Shown here one piece after another: positions 49,185-62,420 of a DNA stretch of 64,000 bases. The notes under the pieces are model-generated. The model was given only the letters and a program-made list of their open reading frames with translations, had not been told where the DNA came from and searched no databases. This stretch comes from Halopseudomonas salegens. Lineage in GTDB: Bacteria; Pseudomonadota; Gammaproteobacteria; Pseudomonadales; Pseudomonadaceae. The DNA is taken from positions 1,178,001 through 1,242,000 of the forward strand of contig NZ_LT629787.1 in the NCBI RefSeq assembly GCF_900105655.1. The letters run 5' to 3'. Position 1 is the stretch's first letter, and each line of letters begins with the position of its first letter. A program made the position numbers and the translations under genes.

Positions 49185-49868
49185 ATGGCCCAGTCGGAAA
49201 CCGTTGAACGCATCCTTGATGCTGCTGAACAACTCTTTGCTGAAAAAGGCTTTGCAGAAACGTCCTTGCGCCTTATTACCAGCAAGGCCGGGGTTAACCT
49301 GGCGGCAGTCAACTACCATTTCGGCTCCAAGAAAGCGCTGATCCAGGCAGTTTTTGTGCGTTTTCTGAATCCTTTTGTCAGCAGCCTTGAGCAAGAGCTC
49401 AATCGTCGCGGACAGTCACACGAGGAGGCGCCGGGGCTTGAAGAGCTACTCGACATGCTGGTGCGTCAGGCTCTGCTGGTGAAACCCCGTAGCGGGAATG
49501 ACCTGTCGACTTTCATGCGTCTGCTCGGATTGGCCTTCAGTCAGAGTCAGGGTCACTTGCGCAAATACCTGGGTGAAGTCTACGGTGGGGTGTTCCAGCG
49601 CTACATGGGATTGGTGCATCAGGCGGCGCCCGATTTGCCGGCCCAGGAGTTATTCTGGCGTGTTCACTTCATGCTCGGCAGTGCGGCCTTCACCATGTCC
49701 AGCATGAAAGCCTTGCGGGCGATTGCCGAGGCTGAGCTGGGCTCGCATACCGGAATTGATCAGGTATTGCAGATGATGGTGCCTTTTCTGGCTGCAGGTA
49801 TGCGTGCGGACAGTGCGGCCAAACGTGCCGATGCAGCAGACGCTGTCATGGAGTTGACCGAAGCCTGA
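49185..49868 (+). CDS. psrA: PsrA, TetR-family fatty-acid-responsive regulator
   Basis: From ATG 49185 (GGAG nine bases upstream) the protein has 227 residues. The N-terminal TetR helix-turn-helix region AQSETVERILDAAEQLFAEKGFAET and NLAAVNYHFGSKKALIQAVF is essentially that of PsrA. PsrA senses long-chain fatty acids, represses itself and beta-oxidation genes, and activates rpoS in P. aeruginosa. An upstream ATG-like start at 49125 would place the operator inside the coding region and is rejected. It is divergent from lexA. Confidence 0.92.
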   Translation: MAQSETVERILDAAEQLFAEKGFAETSLRLITSKAGVNLAAVNYHFGSKKALIQAVFVRFLNPFVSSLEQELNRRGQSHEEAPGLEELLDMLVRQALLVKPRSGNDLSTFMRLLGLAFSQSQGHLRKYLGEVYGGVFQRYMGLVHQAAPDLPAQELFWRVHFMLGSAAFTMSSMKALRAIAEAELGSHTGIDQVLQMMVPFLAAGMRADSAAKRADAADAVMELTEA

Positions 49869-49956
49869 AGTGCTTTGCTTCTCGCCAATAACTGTTTCGA
49901 GTCTTACCTGAACCTTGCTGATCCGTTATCGTGTGCACTTTCAAACGGAGAGTGCC

Positions 49957-50460
49957 ATGGCCCTGGAACTGATCCATATCTCTTTGTCCGAACAGACCCT
50001 GCGTGGTTTTAGTGCTGGCCGGGAATCCTGTCTTTTTCCTGTGTCGACGGCGCTCAATGGTGCCGGGGAAATGGATGGCAGTGGCTGTACACCACGCGGC
50101 CAGCACCGCGTTCGTGCCCGTATCGGTGACGGTGAGCCGTTGGGTGCGGTTTTTGTCGGTCGCCGGCCTACCGGTGAAGTCTGGAGTCCCGAGCTGGCTG
50201 CATGCCATCCACAGCGTGACTGGATACTGACCCGGATTCTGTGGTTGTGCGGAGAGCAGCCCGGTTTCAACCGGGGTGGCGACTGTGACAGTCAACGCCG
50301 TTTCATTTATCTGCATGGTACCCCGGATGATCAGCCCATGGGCGTTGCTCTTTCCCATGGTTGCATTCGGCTGCGCAACACCGACATGCTTGAGCTCTTT
50401 GCGCAGACACCGGTCGGTTGTCGGGTGCTGATCAGTGAACAGTCAGGAGACAGCCTTTGA
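49957..50460 (+). CDS. YkuD-domain peptidase without signal peptide, probable cytoplasmic LD-carboxypeptidase
   Basis: A 167-residue YkuD-family protein from ATG 49957 (GAGAG upstream). The catalytic motif is H120-G-T and S133-H-G-C136-I-R138. The N-terminus (ALELIHISLSEQTLRGF) is not a signal peptide or membrane anchor, so the enzyme should stay in the cytoplasm. Periplasmic L,D-transpeptidases normally carry a signal. YkuD proteins of this compact, signal-less type (LdcV/ElsL in Vibrio and Acinetobacter) trim the terminal D-Ala from recycled muropeptides. Coupling to nagZ, a cytoplasmic recycling enzyme, supports that role. Transpeptidation cannot be excluded. Confidence 0.82.
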   Translation: MALELIHISLSEQTLRGFSAGRESCLFPVSTALNGAGEMDGSGCTPRGQHRVRARIGDGEPLGAVFVGRRPTGEVWSPELAACHPQRDWILTRILWLCGEQPGFNRGGDCDSQRRFIYLHGTPDDQPMGVALSHGCIRLRNTDMLELFAQTPVGCRVLISEQSGDSL

Positions 50461-51479
50461 AACCCGATTCCCCGCAGCAAGCAGCCTTGATGATGGATGT
50501 CGAGGGGCTCTGGTTGACCCCTGACGACCGCAGTTTGTTGCGTCAGCCTGAAGTGGGCGGTGTGATATTGTTTGCGCGCAATTGCGCGCATCCGTCGCAG
50601 GTCCGTGAACTGGTGCGCAGTATCCGCCAGTTGCGTCCGGAGCTTTTACTGGCAATTGACCAGGAAGGCGGCCGGGTCCAGCGCCTGCGTCAGGGCGTCT
50701 TGCGCTTGCCGGCCCTGGGGCGTATCGGCGGTTCAGGAGAGCAGGCTGGTATTCTGGCCGAGGCAGCTGCCTGGCTAATGGCAACCGAGATGCTGGCCTG
50801 CGGTATCGATATCAGTTTTGCGCCGGTGCTGGATCTGGATCGCGGCCGCAGCCAGGTTATTGGTGATCGCTCTTTGGGGGCGGAGCCGTCTCGGGTCACC
50901 AGCCTGGCCAGCGCCTATATCCGTGGCTTGAACGCCGCCGGAATGGCGGCAACCGGCAAACATTTTCCCGGTCATGGTTGGGCAGAAGCTGATTCGCATA
51001 TCGCGATTCCCGGCGATGAGCGTCCGCTGGAGGTGATCAAAGCCAGCGACATGCAGCCCTTTGCGGCCTTGGCCAGCCAACTGGCCGGCATTATGCCGGC
51101 ACATGTGATTTATTCAGCGGTGGATTCACAGCCTGCGGGCTTCTCACGCTTCTGGCTGCAACAGGTTCTGCGTGGTGAGCTGGGCTTTGGTGGCGTGATT
51201 TTCAGCGATGATCTGAGCATGGCGGGTGCGCACGTTGTGGGCGATATTACTCGGCGCATTGATGCTGCCGCCAGTGCTGGCTGTGACATGCTGCTGGTCT
51301 GCAACGAGCGCGCAGCTGCCGAGCAGGCGCTGATCCACATGCAACAGCAAGGTTATGTACCCAGCGTGCGAGCCCAGTCATTATCCAGTCCTGTGGCGCG
51401 TGCCGCAGATTGCAATTATCGCTCTCAGCCTCGCTGGCAGGATGCCGTACAATTGTTGAAAACCCATTATTTGCTGTGA
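50457..51479 (+). CDS. nagZ: beta-N-acetylhexosaminidase NagZ
   Basis: A 340-residue glycoside hydrolase family 3 enzyme. It begins with a TTG at 50457 that overlaps the upstream TGA stop (TTGA), with AGGAG at about 50446. Key motifs are AIDQEGGRVQR, the KHFPGHG loop (168-174) and the nucleophile region FSDDLSM (D251/D252). It removes GlcNAc from 1,6-anhydro-muropeptides in the cytoplasm, producing the inducer that activates AmpR-type beta-lactamase control in related bacteria. Its neighbour at 49957 probably acts on the same recycled peptides. Confidence 0.95.
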   Translation: MKPDSPQQAALMMDVEGLWLTPDDRSLLRQPEVGGVILFARNCAHPSQVRELVRSIRQLRPELLLAIDQEGGRVQRLRQGVLRLPALGRIGGSGEQAGILAEAAAWLMATEMLACGIDISFAPVLDLDRGRSQVIGDRSLGAEPSRVTSLASAYIRGLNAAGMAATGKHFPGHGWAEADSHIAIPGDERPLEVIKASDMQPFAALASQLAGIMPAHVIYSAVDSQPAGFSRFWLQQVLRGELGFGGVIFSDDLSMAGAHVVGDITRRIDAAASAGCDMLLVCNERAAAEQALIHMQQQGYVPSVRAQSLSSPVARAADCNYRSQPRWQDAVQLLKTHYLL

Positions 51480-51486
51480 GTGCCGC

Positions 51487-53897
<2,411 letters not shown>

Positions 53898-53901
<4 letters not shown>

Positions 53902-56900
53902 GAGGTTTCCTTTGCCGTGTGCTTTTCGGTTGTCGGTTGCAGGCGTTCCAGCAGTGCCTCAACTGTGTTCAGGCGTAATTCAGGTTTGGCCATGGGGGCG
54001 CTGAAGCGGAAAATGCTGGCCCCTTCCAGCCGGTAACGTTGGGGATTGTCCTGAATCAGACGAACCAGGGTCAAGGGATCGACACGGGTTTCGCTGGCAA
54101 ACTCCACGCGACCGTGTTCGGCCCCGACATCCAGCTTGCTGATGCCAAGCGGTTCGCAACGCAGTTTCAGCGCGGTAATGCGGAACAGGTTTTTTACCGG
54201 TTCCGGCAGCAGGCCGAAGCGATCAATCATCTCTACCTGAAGGTCTTTCAGTGCTTCATCGTCAATGGCGTTGGCAATGCGCTTGTACAGGATCAGTCGG
54301 GCGTGGACGTCAGGTAGATAGTCTTCGGGGATCAGCGCGGGCAGGCGCAGGTTGATATCCGGGCCACCACCCAATGGTTGCTGCAACTCGGGTTGCTTGC
54401 CCTGTTTGATGGCTTTGATGGCGCGTTCCAGCATATCCATATACAAGGTAAAACCGACGGCCTGAATCTGGCCGCTCTGGCCATCACCGAGCAGTTCACC
54501 GGCACCGCGAATTTCCAGGTCATGGGTCGCCAGGGTAAAACCGGCGCCCAGGTCCTGTGCGGCGGCGATGGCTTCCAGGCGTTTCTCGGCATCACCGGTC
54601 AGCTTGCGTCCCGGTGGCGTCAACAGATAGGCGTAAGCCTGGTGGTGGCTGCGGCCCACCCGGCCCCGCAACTGATGCAATTGGGCCAGGCCGAACTTGT
54701 CCGCCCGTTCAATGATAATGGTGTTGGCGCTGGGCACATCAATCCCGGTTTCAATAATGGTGGTGGTCACCAGAATGTTGAAGCGGCGATGATAAAAATC
54801 GCGCATCACCTGCTCCAGAGCCCGTTCAGGCATCTGCCCGTGGCTGACGCCAATGCGTGCTTCGGGCACCAGCTCGGCAAGATCGGCGGCGCATTTGTCG
54901 ATGGTCTGAACTTCGTTGTGCAGGTAATAGATCTGCCCGCCGCGCAACAATTCGCGCAGTATGGCTTCTTTGACTACCGGGCCTTGTTGGGGCATGACAA
55001 AGGTCTTGACCGACAGGCGTCGCGCCGGCGGTGTGGCGATAATCGACAGCTCGCGCATGCCGGACATGGCCATATTGAGCGTGCGGGGAATCGGTGTGGC
55101 GGTCAGGGTGAGCACGTCCACTTCGCTGCGCAGCGCCTTCAGGCGCTCCTTCTGACGGACACCGAAACGGTGCTCCTCGTCAATAATCACCAGCCCCAGA
55201 TCCTTGAACTGGATGTCGCCCTGCAGCAGCTTGTGCGTGCCGATCATGATGTCGACTTTGCCTTCGGCCAGTTCGGCGGCGGCGGCTTTGACTTCCTTGG
55301 CTGATTTGAAGCGGGACATCACCTCGACCTTGACCGGCCAGTCAGCAAACCGATCCTTGAAGCTGTTGTAATGCTGTTGGGCGAGCAGGGTAGTGGGTAC
55401 CAGCACGGCTACCTGTCGGCCGCCATGCACGGCAAGGAAAGCGGCGCGCATGGCGACTTCGGTCTTGCCGAAACCGACATCGCCACAGACCAGGCGATCC
55501 ATTGGCTGGCTGCCGACCATATCCTTGATGACGGCATTGATTGCGGCTTCCTGATCAGCTGTTTCCTCGAACGGAAAAGCCTCGGCAAAGGCCTGGTAAT
55601 CACGCTCCGGATGACTGAAAGCATGTCCTTCACGCGCGGCGCGGCGGGCATAGACATCCAGCAATTCGGCCGCTACATCACACACCTGCTCGGCAGCCTT
55701 GCGCTTGGCCTTTTGCCATTGTTCTGAGCCCATGCGGTGCAGCGGTGCGTTGTCATCATCCGCTCCGGTATAACGGGCTATCAGGTGCAGGTTGGCCACC
55801 GGCACATAGAGCTTGGCTTCGTCGGCATATTCGAGGCTGAGAAATTCTGCCTGCTGGTCTTCGATGGTCAGATTGACCAGGCCGCGATAACGACCCACAC
55901 CATGGTCGATATGCACGACCGGTGCACCTTCGCGAAGCTCGGTCAGGTTGCGCACCACCGCGTCACCAAGGTCGGTCGCCTTGCCGCGGCGGCGACGCTG
56001 CATCACGCGCTGGCCAAACAGCTGGCTTTCAGCAATCAACGCCAGCGCAGGTTGTTGGCACAGCAAGCCGCGATCCAGCGGGGCAAGCAGCAGGCTTACC
56101 CTGGCATCACCCGACGCAAATGCGGACCAGTCTGCATAACTCTGCGGCACAATGCCGGCTGGCTTGAGCATGTCCAGCAGGGCTTCGCGGCGACCAGCGG
56201 TTTCTGCCAGAAAGGCAACCCGGCCGGGAAACTCGTCAAGAAAGCGCAACAGGCTGGCCAGCGGCTCGGGGCTTTTATGATCAACCGCCAGTTCCGGGGC
56301 TGCCTGGCATGCCAGCTGGCGCTGCGCGCCTGGCTGCGGCCGGTCGTCACAGACAATGCGCGGGTACTTCTTCAGCGCGGCAAAGGCGCTTTCCACCGGT
56401 AAAAACAAATCCACTGGCGGCAACAGCGGTCGGGTCGGGTCAATGCCGTGTTCTTCGAAACGGTTGCGTACGTCCTGCCAGAAGTGTTCGGCACTGGCTT
56501 CGATGTCCGGCAGGCTGAAGGTCAGGGTGTTGTTCGGTAAATAGTCAAACAGACTGCCCAGTTCATCGAAGAACAGTGGCAAATAATATTCCACGCCAGG
56601 TGGTACCAGTCCCTCAGACAGGTCCTGATAAAGCGGGCAGCGGCGGTGGTCGACTTCGAAACGTTCGCGAAAACGCGCGCGAAATTGCGTCAATGCCGAC
56701 TTGTTCAGGGGGAATTCCTTGGCCGGCAGCAAATGGATGCGCTCGACCTTGTCGACGGAGCGCTGGCTTTCCGGATCAAAGGTACGCAGGGTTTCGATTT
56801 CATCGTCAAACAGATCAATACGATAAGGTTGACGGCTACCCATGGGGAACAGGTCGAGCAGTGCGCCGCGCACGGCATAATCGCCATGCTCATAGACAGT

Positions 56901-57374
56901 GTCCACGCAACGATAGCCGCTGGCATCCAGGTCCCGACGCATCTGCTCGATATCCAGTCGCTGACCAACTTCCAGCAACAAAACCGAGCCACCGAGAAAG
57001 CTGCGGGGAGGGGTACGCTGCAGCAGGGTCGTCATGGGTACGACGAGAATGCCCTGGTTTACTCCGGGTAGCTGGTGCAAGGTGCGCAGGCGTTGCGAAA
57101 TAATATCCTGATGCGGTGAAAAGCGGTCGTAGGGCAGGGTTTCCCAGTCGGGAAAGCTGAGCACGGGGAGTTGCGGAGAAAAAAAGCGCAGCTCTCGCTC
57201 CAACTGGTCCGCTTCGGCGCTGTCACGGCTGATGACCAGGCTCAGGCCCTGATGCTGGGCGGCAGCTTCGGCGATACTCAGGGCGCGGGCAGCATCGGTC
57301 AGGCCGGACCAGGTCTGCTTGCCTGAAGTCGGCAGCGGGCTATCGACGGGGAGAAGGCTGGTAGGGCCAGACAT
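53898..57374 (-). CDS. mfd: transcription-repair coupling factor Mfd
   Basis: An 1158-residue translocase. The N-terminal third is UvrB-like and recruits UvrA. The RNA-polymerase-interacting (CarD-like) domain lies near residue 490 (VHIDHGVGRYRGL). The RecG-like motor has Walker A GDVGFGKTEV near 632, IIDEEHRFG near 731 and a TRG-type region further on. The C-terminal autoinhibitory domain is present. It removes RNA polymerase stalled at lesions and brings in excision repair. It is divergent from gap across a 155-nt gap and coupled to csiV. Confidence 0.96.
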
Positions 57375-57462
57375 GCGGCAGTGTTCCTTGCTGAAAAGCC
57401 GTCAGTTTACCTGTTTGCAGGCTTTAAGGGGAAAGCCCGGGCGCTTTTGATGGTCTCAATTA

Positions 57463-57491
57463 TTGCCTAATTTCACGCTAAAACGCATAAT
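57463..57491 (+). promoter_or_regulatory. sigma-70 promoter of gap
   Basis: TTGCCT and CATAAT are separated by 17 nt, 38 nt before the gap start, in the divergent mfd-gap region. Confidence 0.55.
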
Positions 57492-57529
57492 ACTGCCCCC
57501 TTGCTACCCCTGACCTGGAAGGATGCGAC

Positions 57530-58969
57530 GTGACTGATTCTCAATTCGAGCAATGTCTGGAAAACTGGGCTGACCGTGAAGCAACTGCGGAGGCAATGAT
57601 TCCGCTGATTGGCAAGTTGTATCGTGAGCATAACGTGGTGACCTCCATTTATGGTCGCGGCCTGGTCAATCGCTCGGTGATCAGTATTCTCAAGTCGCAT
57701 CGTTTTGCGCGTCAGATCGATGATACCGAGCTGTCAGTGCATGACACCTATCCGGTTATTCAGGCGCTGCTGGCGTTGAATCTGGGGTCGGCCTCGATTG
57801 ATATTGCCCGTCTGGTCGACAAGTACCGCAAGTCCGGCAGCAGTGATCTGGATGGATTCCTGCGCCTGGAATTGGCCGATGCCATCGGCAAAAAAGCGGA
57901 TCGTGGGCAGGGCCGTGATGTGGTGCTTTATGGTTTTGGGCGCATTGGGCGCTTGCTGGCACGCATTCTGGTCGAAAAAACCGGTGGTGGCGACGGTTTG
58001 CGCCTGCGCGCCATTGTCGTGCGCAAGGGCGCCGACAATGATCTGGCCAAGCGTGCCAGCCTGTTGCGACGTGATTCGGTGCATGGCTCCTTTCAGGGCA
58101 CCATTACTATCGATGAAGAAGCCAGCACAATTACTGCCAATGGCGTGCAGATTCAGGTGATCTACGCCAAAGATCCCTCGGCAGTGGATTACACGCAATA
58201 TGGTATCGAGAATGCCATTGTGGTCGATAATACGGGCGTCTGGCGCGACGAAGCCGGTCTGTCGCAGCATTTGCAGTGCCAGGGCGCCAGCCAGGTCGTG
58301 CTGACTGCTCCGGGTAAGGGCGATATCAAGAACATCGTGCACGGTATCAATCATGCCGCCATTACGCCTGATGACAAGATCGTCTCGGCGGCGTCCTGTA
58401 CTACCAACGCCATCGTGCCTGTGCTCAAGGCAATCAATGACAAGTACGGCATCGTCAATGGTCACGTGGAAACCGTGCATTCCTATACCAATGACCAGAA
58501 TCTGATCGACAACTTCCACAAGGGCAATCGCCGTGGCCGCAGTGCTGCATTGAATATGGTGATCACCGAGACCGGTGCAGCCAAGGCCGTGGCCAAGGCG
58601 TTGCCGGAGTTGTCCGGCAAGTTGTCCGGCAATGCTATCCGGGTGCCGACGCCGAACGTGTCCATGGCGATTCTCAATCTGAATCTGGACAAGTCGACCG
58701 ATCGTGACGAGGTCAATGATTACCTGCGTTACATGGCATTGCATTCCGACCTGCACAAGCAGATCGACTTCACCAACTCGCAGGAAGTGGTGTCAACCGA
58801 CTTCGTTGGCTCGCGTCATGCCGGTGTGGTGGATGCTGAAGCGACTATCTGCAATGACAATCGGGTCATTCTGTATGTCTGGTATGACAACGAATTTGGT
58901 TACAGCTGTCAGGTTGTCCGGATTCTGGAAGATATGGCCGGGGTCAATCCGCCGTCTTTTCCCAAATAG
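57530..58969 (+). CDS. gap: glyceraldehyde-3-phosphate dehydrogenase, long form with N-terminal extension
   Basis: A 479-residue GAPDH starting with GTG 57530 (AGGA upstream). The first 130 residues are a helical extension absent from the common 330-residue enzymes. The Rossmann motif YGFGRIGRLLAR is at 134-145 and the catalytic cysteine is C290 (SAASCTTNA). P. aeruginosa has a long-form homologue next to mfd. It interconverts glyceraldehyde 3-phosphate and 1,3-bisphosphoglycerate. The role of the extension is unknown. A strong terminator follows. Confidence 0.93.
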   Translation: MTDSQFEQCLENWADREATAEAMIPLIGKLYREHNVVTSIYGRGLVNRSVISILKSHRFARQIDDTELSVHDTYPVIQALLALNLGSASIDIARLVDKYRKSGSSDLDGFLRLELADAIGKKADRGQGRDVVLYGFGRIGRLLARILVEKTGGGDGLRLRAIVVRKGADNDLAKRASLLRRDSVHGSFQGTITIDEEASTITANGVQIQVIYAKDPSAVDYTQYGIENAIVVDNTGVWRDEAGLSQHLQCQGASQVVLTAPGKGDIKNIVHGINHAAITPDDKIVSAASCTTNAIVPVLKAINDKYGIVNGHVETVHSYTNDQNLIDNFHKGNRRGRSAALNMVITETGAAKAVAKALPELSGKLSGNAIRVPTPNVSMAILNLNLDKSTDRDEVNDYLRYMALHSDLHKQIDFTNSQEVVSTDFVGSRHAGVVDAEATICNDNRVILYVWYDNEFGYSCQVVRILEDMAGVNPPSFPK

Positions 58970-58984
58970 GTTTTGAATTGACCG

Positions 58985-59017
58985 AAAAAGGCGCCCAGCA
59001 ATGCGGCGCCTTTTTTT
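58985..59017 (+). terminator. Rho-independent terminator of gap
   Basis: AAAAAGGCGCC pairs with GGCGCCTTTTT and is followed by further T residues, 15 nt after the gap stop. The A-tract makes it usable in the minus direction too. Confidence 0.92.
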
Positions 59018-59033
59018 ATTGTCGGGATTACCC

Positions 59034-59579
59034 TCAGCGCTCTGCCAGCAGGCGTTGTCGCAGGCTGTCGGACAGTCCGTTTTCTTCCAGCCAGATACCG
59101 ACATAGGTGCGTGCCAGCTCTTCGTTATCGCTGGTGAATATCACCTCGTCGTTATAGCTCAGCCGCAATGCCTGGCTATCGCTCAGGGTCAGGCTGTAGC
59201 GATCGCCCGACTGTATATCGCTGAAGGTGGCATGCAGTTCATCAATGGCCGGCCGCAAGCGTTCCAGTGTTGCATCGTCATGCTGGCGCTCGAGTGCCAC
59301 CCAGGCTGCTTTGACAACATCCTCCCGGTCAATGTTGCGGTAATAATACAGCTCCAGATGCAGCGGACTTCGCTGGTCTACGGCGTTGGCCGGGCTGATG
59401 TCGGCGGGGGTCAGCAGGGCAGCGCTGTATACGTCGACAAACAGGTAGCGCAACAGGGATTCATTGCGCAGTACCAGGGTCTGCTCATCAACCTCCAGGC
59501 GCTCGGGGAAGTCGGGCTCATTGGCGAGAAGAAACGGGCTGAAAAGCATCATGGCGAGGCAGGTCAGGGTGCGGCGCAT
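59034..59579 (-). CDS. chalcone-isomerase-like periplasmic protein
   Basis: A 181-residue exported protein. A signal peptide (RRTLTCLAMMLFSPFLLA, cleavage near LLA-NE) precedes a chalcone-isomerase-like domain: LLRYLFVDVYSAALL, LELYYYRNIDREDVVKAAWVAL and YNDEVIFTSDNEELARTYVGIWL. Bacterial members are not flavonoid enzymes; their role is largely unknown, possibly lipid binding. It converges on gap and is divergent from nqrA. The 285-nt gap to nqrA contains a TATACT at 59720 but no clear -35. Confidence 0.82.
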   Translation of the reverse strand: MRRTLTCLAMMLFSPFLLANEPDFPERLEVDEQTLVLRNESLLRYLFVDVYSAALLTPADISPANAVDQRSPLHLELYYYRNIDREDVVKAAWVALERQHDDATLERLRPAIDELHATFSDIQSGDRYSLTLSDSQALRLSYNDEVIFTSDNEELARTYVGIWLEENGLSDSLRQRLLAER

Positions 59580-59864
59580 CAGAATTCACTCCGGTTTGCA
59601 TTTGCAATCAATTTACAGTCGCACCGGGTGTCAGCGTCAAGCATGACATTAAAGCAATGTGTAACAGAAAAAGCCTGAAAAAACCAAGAGCTTGAGTAGC
59701 CATCGGGGGCCATGAACTTTATACTTAGCAGGATTTTTCGTGGGGGTTTGTGGTCACCTCATCCTGATTCCGTATTCGCCCAGCGCTGCGACATCGGGTT
59801 CCTGCTTTTATTCTGCATTGGCCACCAGCCGCCGAAGATTTTAACCAGTGATTAGGCTATTCGT

Positions 59865-61202
59865 ATGATAAAAATCAAACGGGGCTTGGATCTGCCAATC
59901 ACCGGCTCACCCGAGCAGCGTATCGAGGACGCCCGTTCCGTACGCAGCGTTGCCGTGATCGGCTTCGACTACCATGGCATGAAACCAACCATGGAAGTGC
60001 AAGAGGGTGACCGGGTCAAGTTGGGCCAGATCCTGTTCAGTGACAAGAAAACTGACGGTGTTGTCTACACGGCGCCGGCCAGTGGCGTGATCAGCGCAAT
60101 CAATCGCGGTGAGAAGCGTGTTCTACAGTCGGTTGTCATTGATGTTGAAGGCGACGATGCCGTCACCTTCGATGCCCATGATGCCGGGCAGTTGGGTTCG
60201 CTTGATCCGCAAGCAATTCGTGATCAACTGGTACAGTCCGGTGTATGGACCGCGCTGCGCACGCGTCCCTACAGCAAGGTGCCCGCGCTGGACAGCAAGC
60301 CCAGCTCGATTTTTGTCACCGCGATCGATACCCATCCGCTGGCGGCTGATCCAGCCGTGATCATTCAGGAATATGCCACTGACTTTGAGAATGGCCTCAA
60401 GGTATTGGCGCGACTGGCCCCGATCTGGTTGTGCAAGGCTGATGGCGTCCAGTTGCCCGGCGAAAGCCTCGAGGGCGTGCGCTGCGAAAGCTTTGCCGGT
60501 CCGCATCCGGCAGGTTTGCCGGGTACGCATATTCACTCCCTGGATCCGGTCGGCGTCAGCAAGGAAGTGTGGCAGATCTATCCGCAGGACGTGATTGCCA
60601 TTGGCAAGCTGTTTACCGAAGGGAAGATCTGGACTGAACGGGTTGTCGCACTGGCAGGGCCTCAGGTTGACAAGCCACGCCTGTTGCGGACCCGTCTGGG
60701 TGCAAGCCTGGAAGAGCTGACAGCCGGTGAGCTGAAGCCGGGTAATAACCGCCTGATCTCCGGTTCCGTGTTTGGTGGCCGTCACGCCCGCGGCGCGGTT
60801 GCCTATCTCGGTCGTTTCCACCAGCAGGTGTCGGTTCTGGCTGAAGGTGATGAGCGTGAAATGGTGCACTATCTGCGTGCCGGGGTGAACAAGCACTCGA
60901 TGCTGAATATTTTCATCTCCAAGCTGACCTCGGGCAAGTTATTCGACTTTACCACCACGACCAATGGCAGCCCGCGAGCCATGGTGCCCCTGGGTAACTA
61001 CGAAATGGTCATGCCGCTGGATATTTTGCCGACTCAGCTGCTGCGTTCCCTGATTGTTGGTGATACCGATACGGCGCAGAAACTTGGCTGTCTGGAGCTG
61101 GATGAAGAAGATCTGGCCCTGTGCTCCTACGTATGCGCTGGCAAGTACGAATATGGCCCGATTCTGCGGGACAACCTTACCCTTATCGAAAAGGAGGGTT
61201 AA
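59865..61202 (+). CDS. nqrA: Na+-translocating NADH:quinone reductase subunit A
   Basis: A 445-residue NqrA. It begins [18 protein letters not shown], and has [14 protein letters not shown] and [28 protein letters not shown] segments and a C-terminal [17 protein letters not shown] end. It is the peripheral subunit on the cytoplasmic side that helps form the quinone site. It is the first gene of nqrABCDE(F); nqrB starts after a 3-nt gap with AAGGAGG inside its end. Confidence 0.96.
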   Translation: MIKIKRGLDLPITGSPEQRIEDARSVRSVAVIGFDYHGMKPTMEVQEGDRVKLGQILFSDKKTDGVVYTAPASGVISAINRGEKRVLQSVVIDVEGDDAVTFDAHDAGQLGSLDPQAIRDQLVQSGVWTALRTRPYSKVPALDSKPSSIFVTAIDTHPLAADPAVIIQEYATDFENGLKVLARLAPIWLCKADGVQLPGESLEGVRCESFAGPHPAGLPGTHIHSLDPVGVSKEVWQIYPQDVIAIGKLFTEGKIWTERVVALAGPQVDKPRLLRTRLGASLEELTAGELKPGNNRLISGSVFGGRHARGAVAYLGRFHQQVSVLAEGDEREMVHYLRAGVNKHSMLNIFISKLTSGKLFDFTTTTNGSPRAMVPLGNYEMVMPLDILPTQLLRSLIVGDTDTAQKLGCLELDEEDLALCSYVCAGKYEYGPILRDNLTLIEKEG

Positions 61203-61205
61203 GTC

Positions 61206-62420
61206 ATGGGTTTGCGTAGCTACCTCGACAAAATCGAACACAACTTCGAAAAGGGCGGAAAACACGAAAAGTGGTATGCCCTGTACGAAGCGGTGGATAC
61301 TTTTTTCTATCGTCCCGGCAGTGTCACCAAGACCACCGCTCACGTGCGTGATGGCCTTGATCTGAAACGGATGATGATTACGGTCTGGTTGTGCACCTTC
61401 CCGGTGATGTTCTACGGGATGTACAACATTGGTTTCCAGGCCAACAATATTTACGCTGCCAACCCGGAGTTGCTCACCGCTCAGGATAACTGGCGTCTGG
61501 CTTTGATCGCTATGTTCGCCGGCTTTGATCCGGGCAGTGTGTGGGATAACTTTATTCATGGGGCCGCATACTTCCTGCCGATCTACGCGGTGACCTTCCT
61601 CGTGGGTGGTTTCTGGGAAGTGCTGTTTGCCTCGATCCGCAAGCATGAAGTCAACGAAGGCTTCTTTGTTTCCTCGGTGCTGTTTGCGCTGATTCTGCCG
61701 GCCAGTATTCCCCTCTGGCAGGTGGCACTAGGCATTACCTTCGGTATCGTGGTGGGCAAGGAAGTCTTTGGTGGTACCGGCAAGAACTTCCTCAACCCGG
61801 CGCTGACCGGCCGGGCTTTCCTGTTCTTTGCCTACCCGGCACAGATTTCGGGTGATGCCGTGTGGACAGCGGTTGATGGCTACTCCGGAGCGACGGCACT
61901 GAGCATGGCAGCGGAAGGCGGTGTGCAGGCAATTGTCGACGGCGGCATTACCTGGTGGAACGCCTTCTCCGGCAGTATTCAGGGCTCGATGGGTGAGGTG
62001 TCCACGCTGGCCATCTTTATTGGTGGCGCAGTGCTGTTGATTACCAAGATTGCCAACTGGCGCATTGTTGCCGGTGTCATGCTCGGCATGATCGGCATGA
62101 GCCTGTTGTTCAACATGATTGGTTCTGATACCAATCCGATGTTCTCCATGCCCTGGTACTGGCATATGGTAGTGGGCGGTTTTGCCTTCGGCATGATCTT
62201 TATGGCAACTGACCCGGTGTCTGCGTCCATGACCAACCAGGGTAAATGGTTCTTTGGTGCACTGATTGGCGTTATGGTGATGCTGATTCGGGTAATCAAC
62301 CCGGCGTTCCCGGAAGGCATGATGCTGGCAATTCTGTTTGCCAACTTGTTTGCTCCGCTGATTGACCACTTTGTCGTTCAGGCCAATATCAAACGGAGGG
62401 TTGCACGCCATGTCAGCTAA
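61206..62420 (+). CDS. nqrB: Na+-translocating NADH:quinone reductase subunit B
   Basis: A 404-residue membrane subunit with about ten hydrophobic helices. The covalent FMN attachment motif is SGAT with T230 ([12 protein letters not shown]). It carries riboflavin and is the main Na+-translocating subunit. The start is at ATG 61206. The end overlaps nqrC by 11 nt. Confidence 0.96.
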   Translation: MGLRSYLDKIEHNFEKGGKHEKWYALYEAVDTFFYRPGSVTKTTAHVRDGLDLKRMMITVWLCTFPVMFYGMYNIGFQANNIYAANPELLTAQDNWRLALIAMFAGFDPGSVWDNFIHGAAYFLPIYAVTFLVGGFWEVLFASIRKHEVNEGFFVSSVLFALILPASIPLWQVALGITFGIVVGKEVFGGTGKNFLNPALTGRAFLFFAYPAQISGDAVWTAVDGYSGATALSMAAEGGVQAIVDGGITWWNAFSGSIQGSMGEVSTLAIFIGGAVLLITKIANWRIVAGVMLGMIGMSLLFNMIGSDTNPMFSMPWYWHMVVGGFAFGMIFMATDPVSASMTNQGKWFFGALIGVMVMLIRVINPAFPEGMMLAILFANLFAPLIDHFVVQANIKRRVARHVS

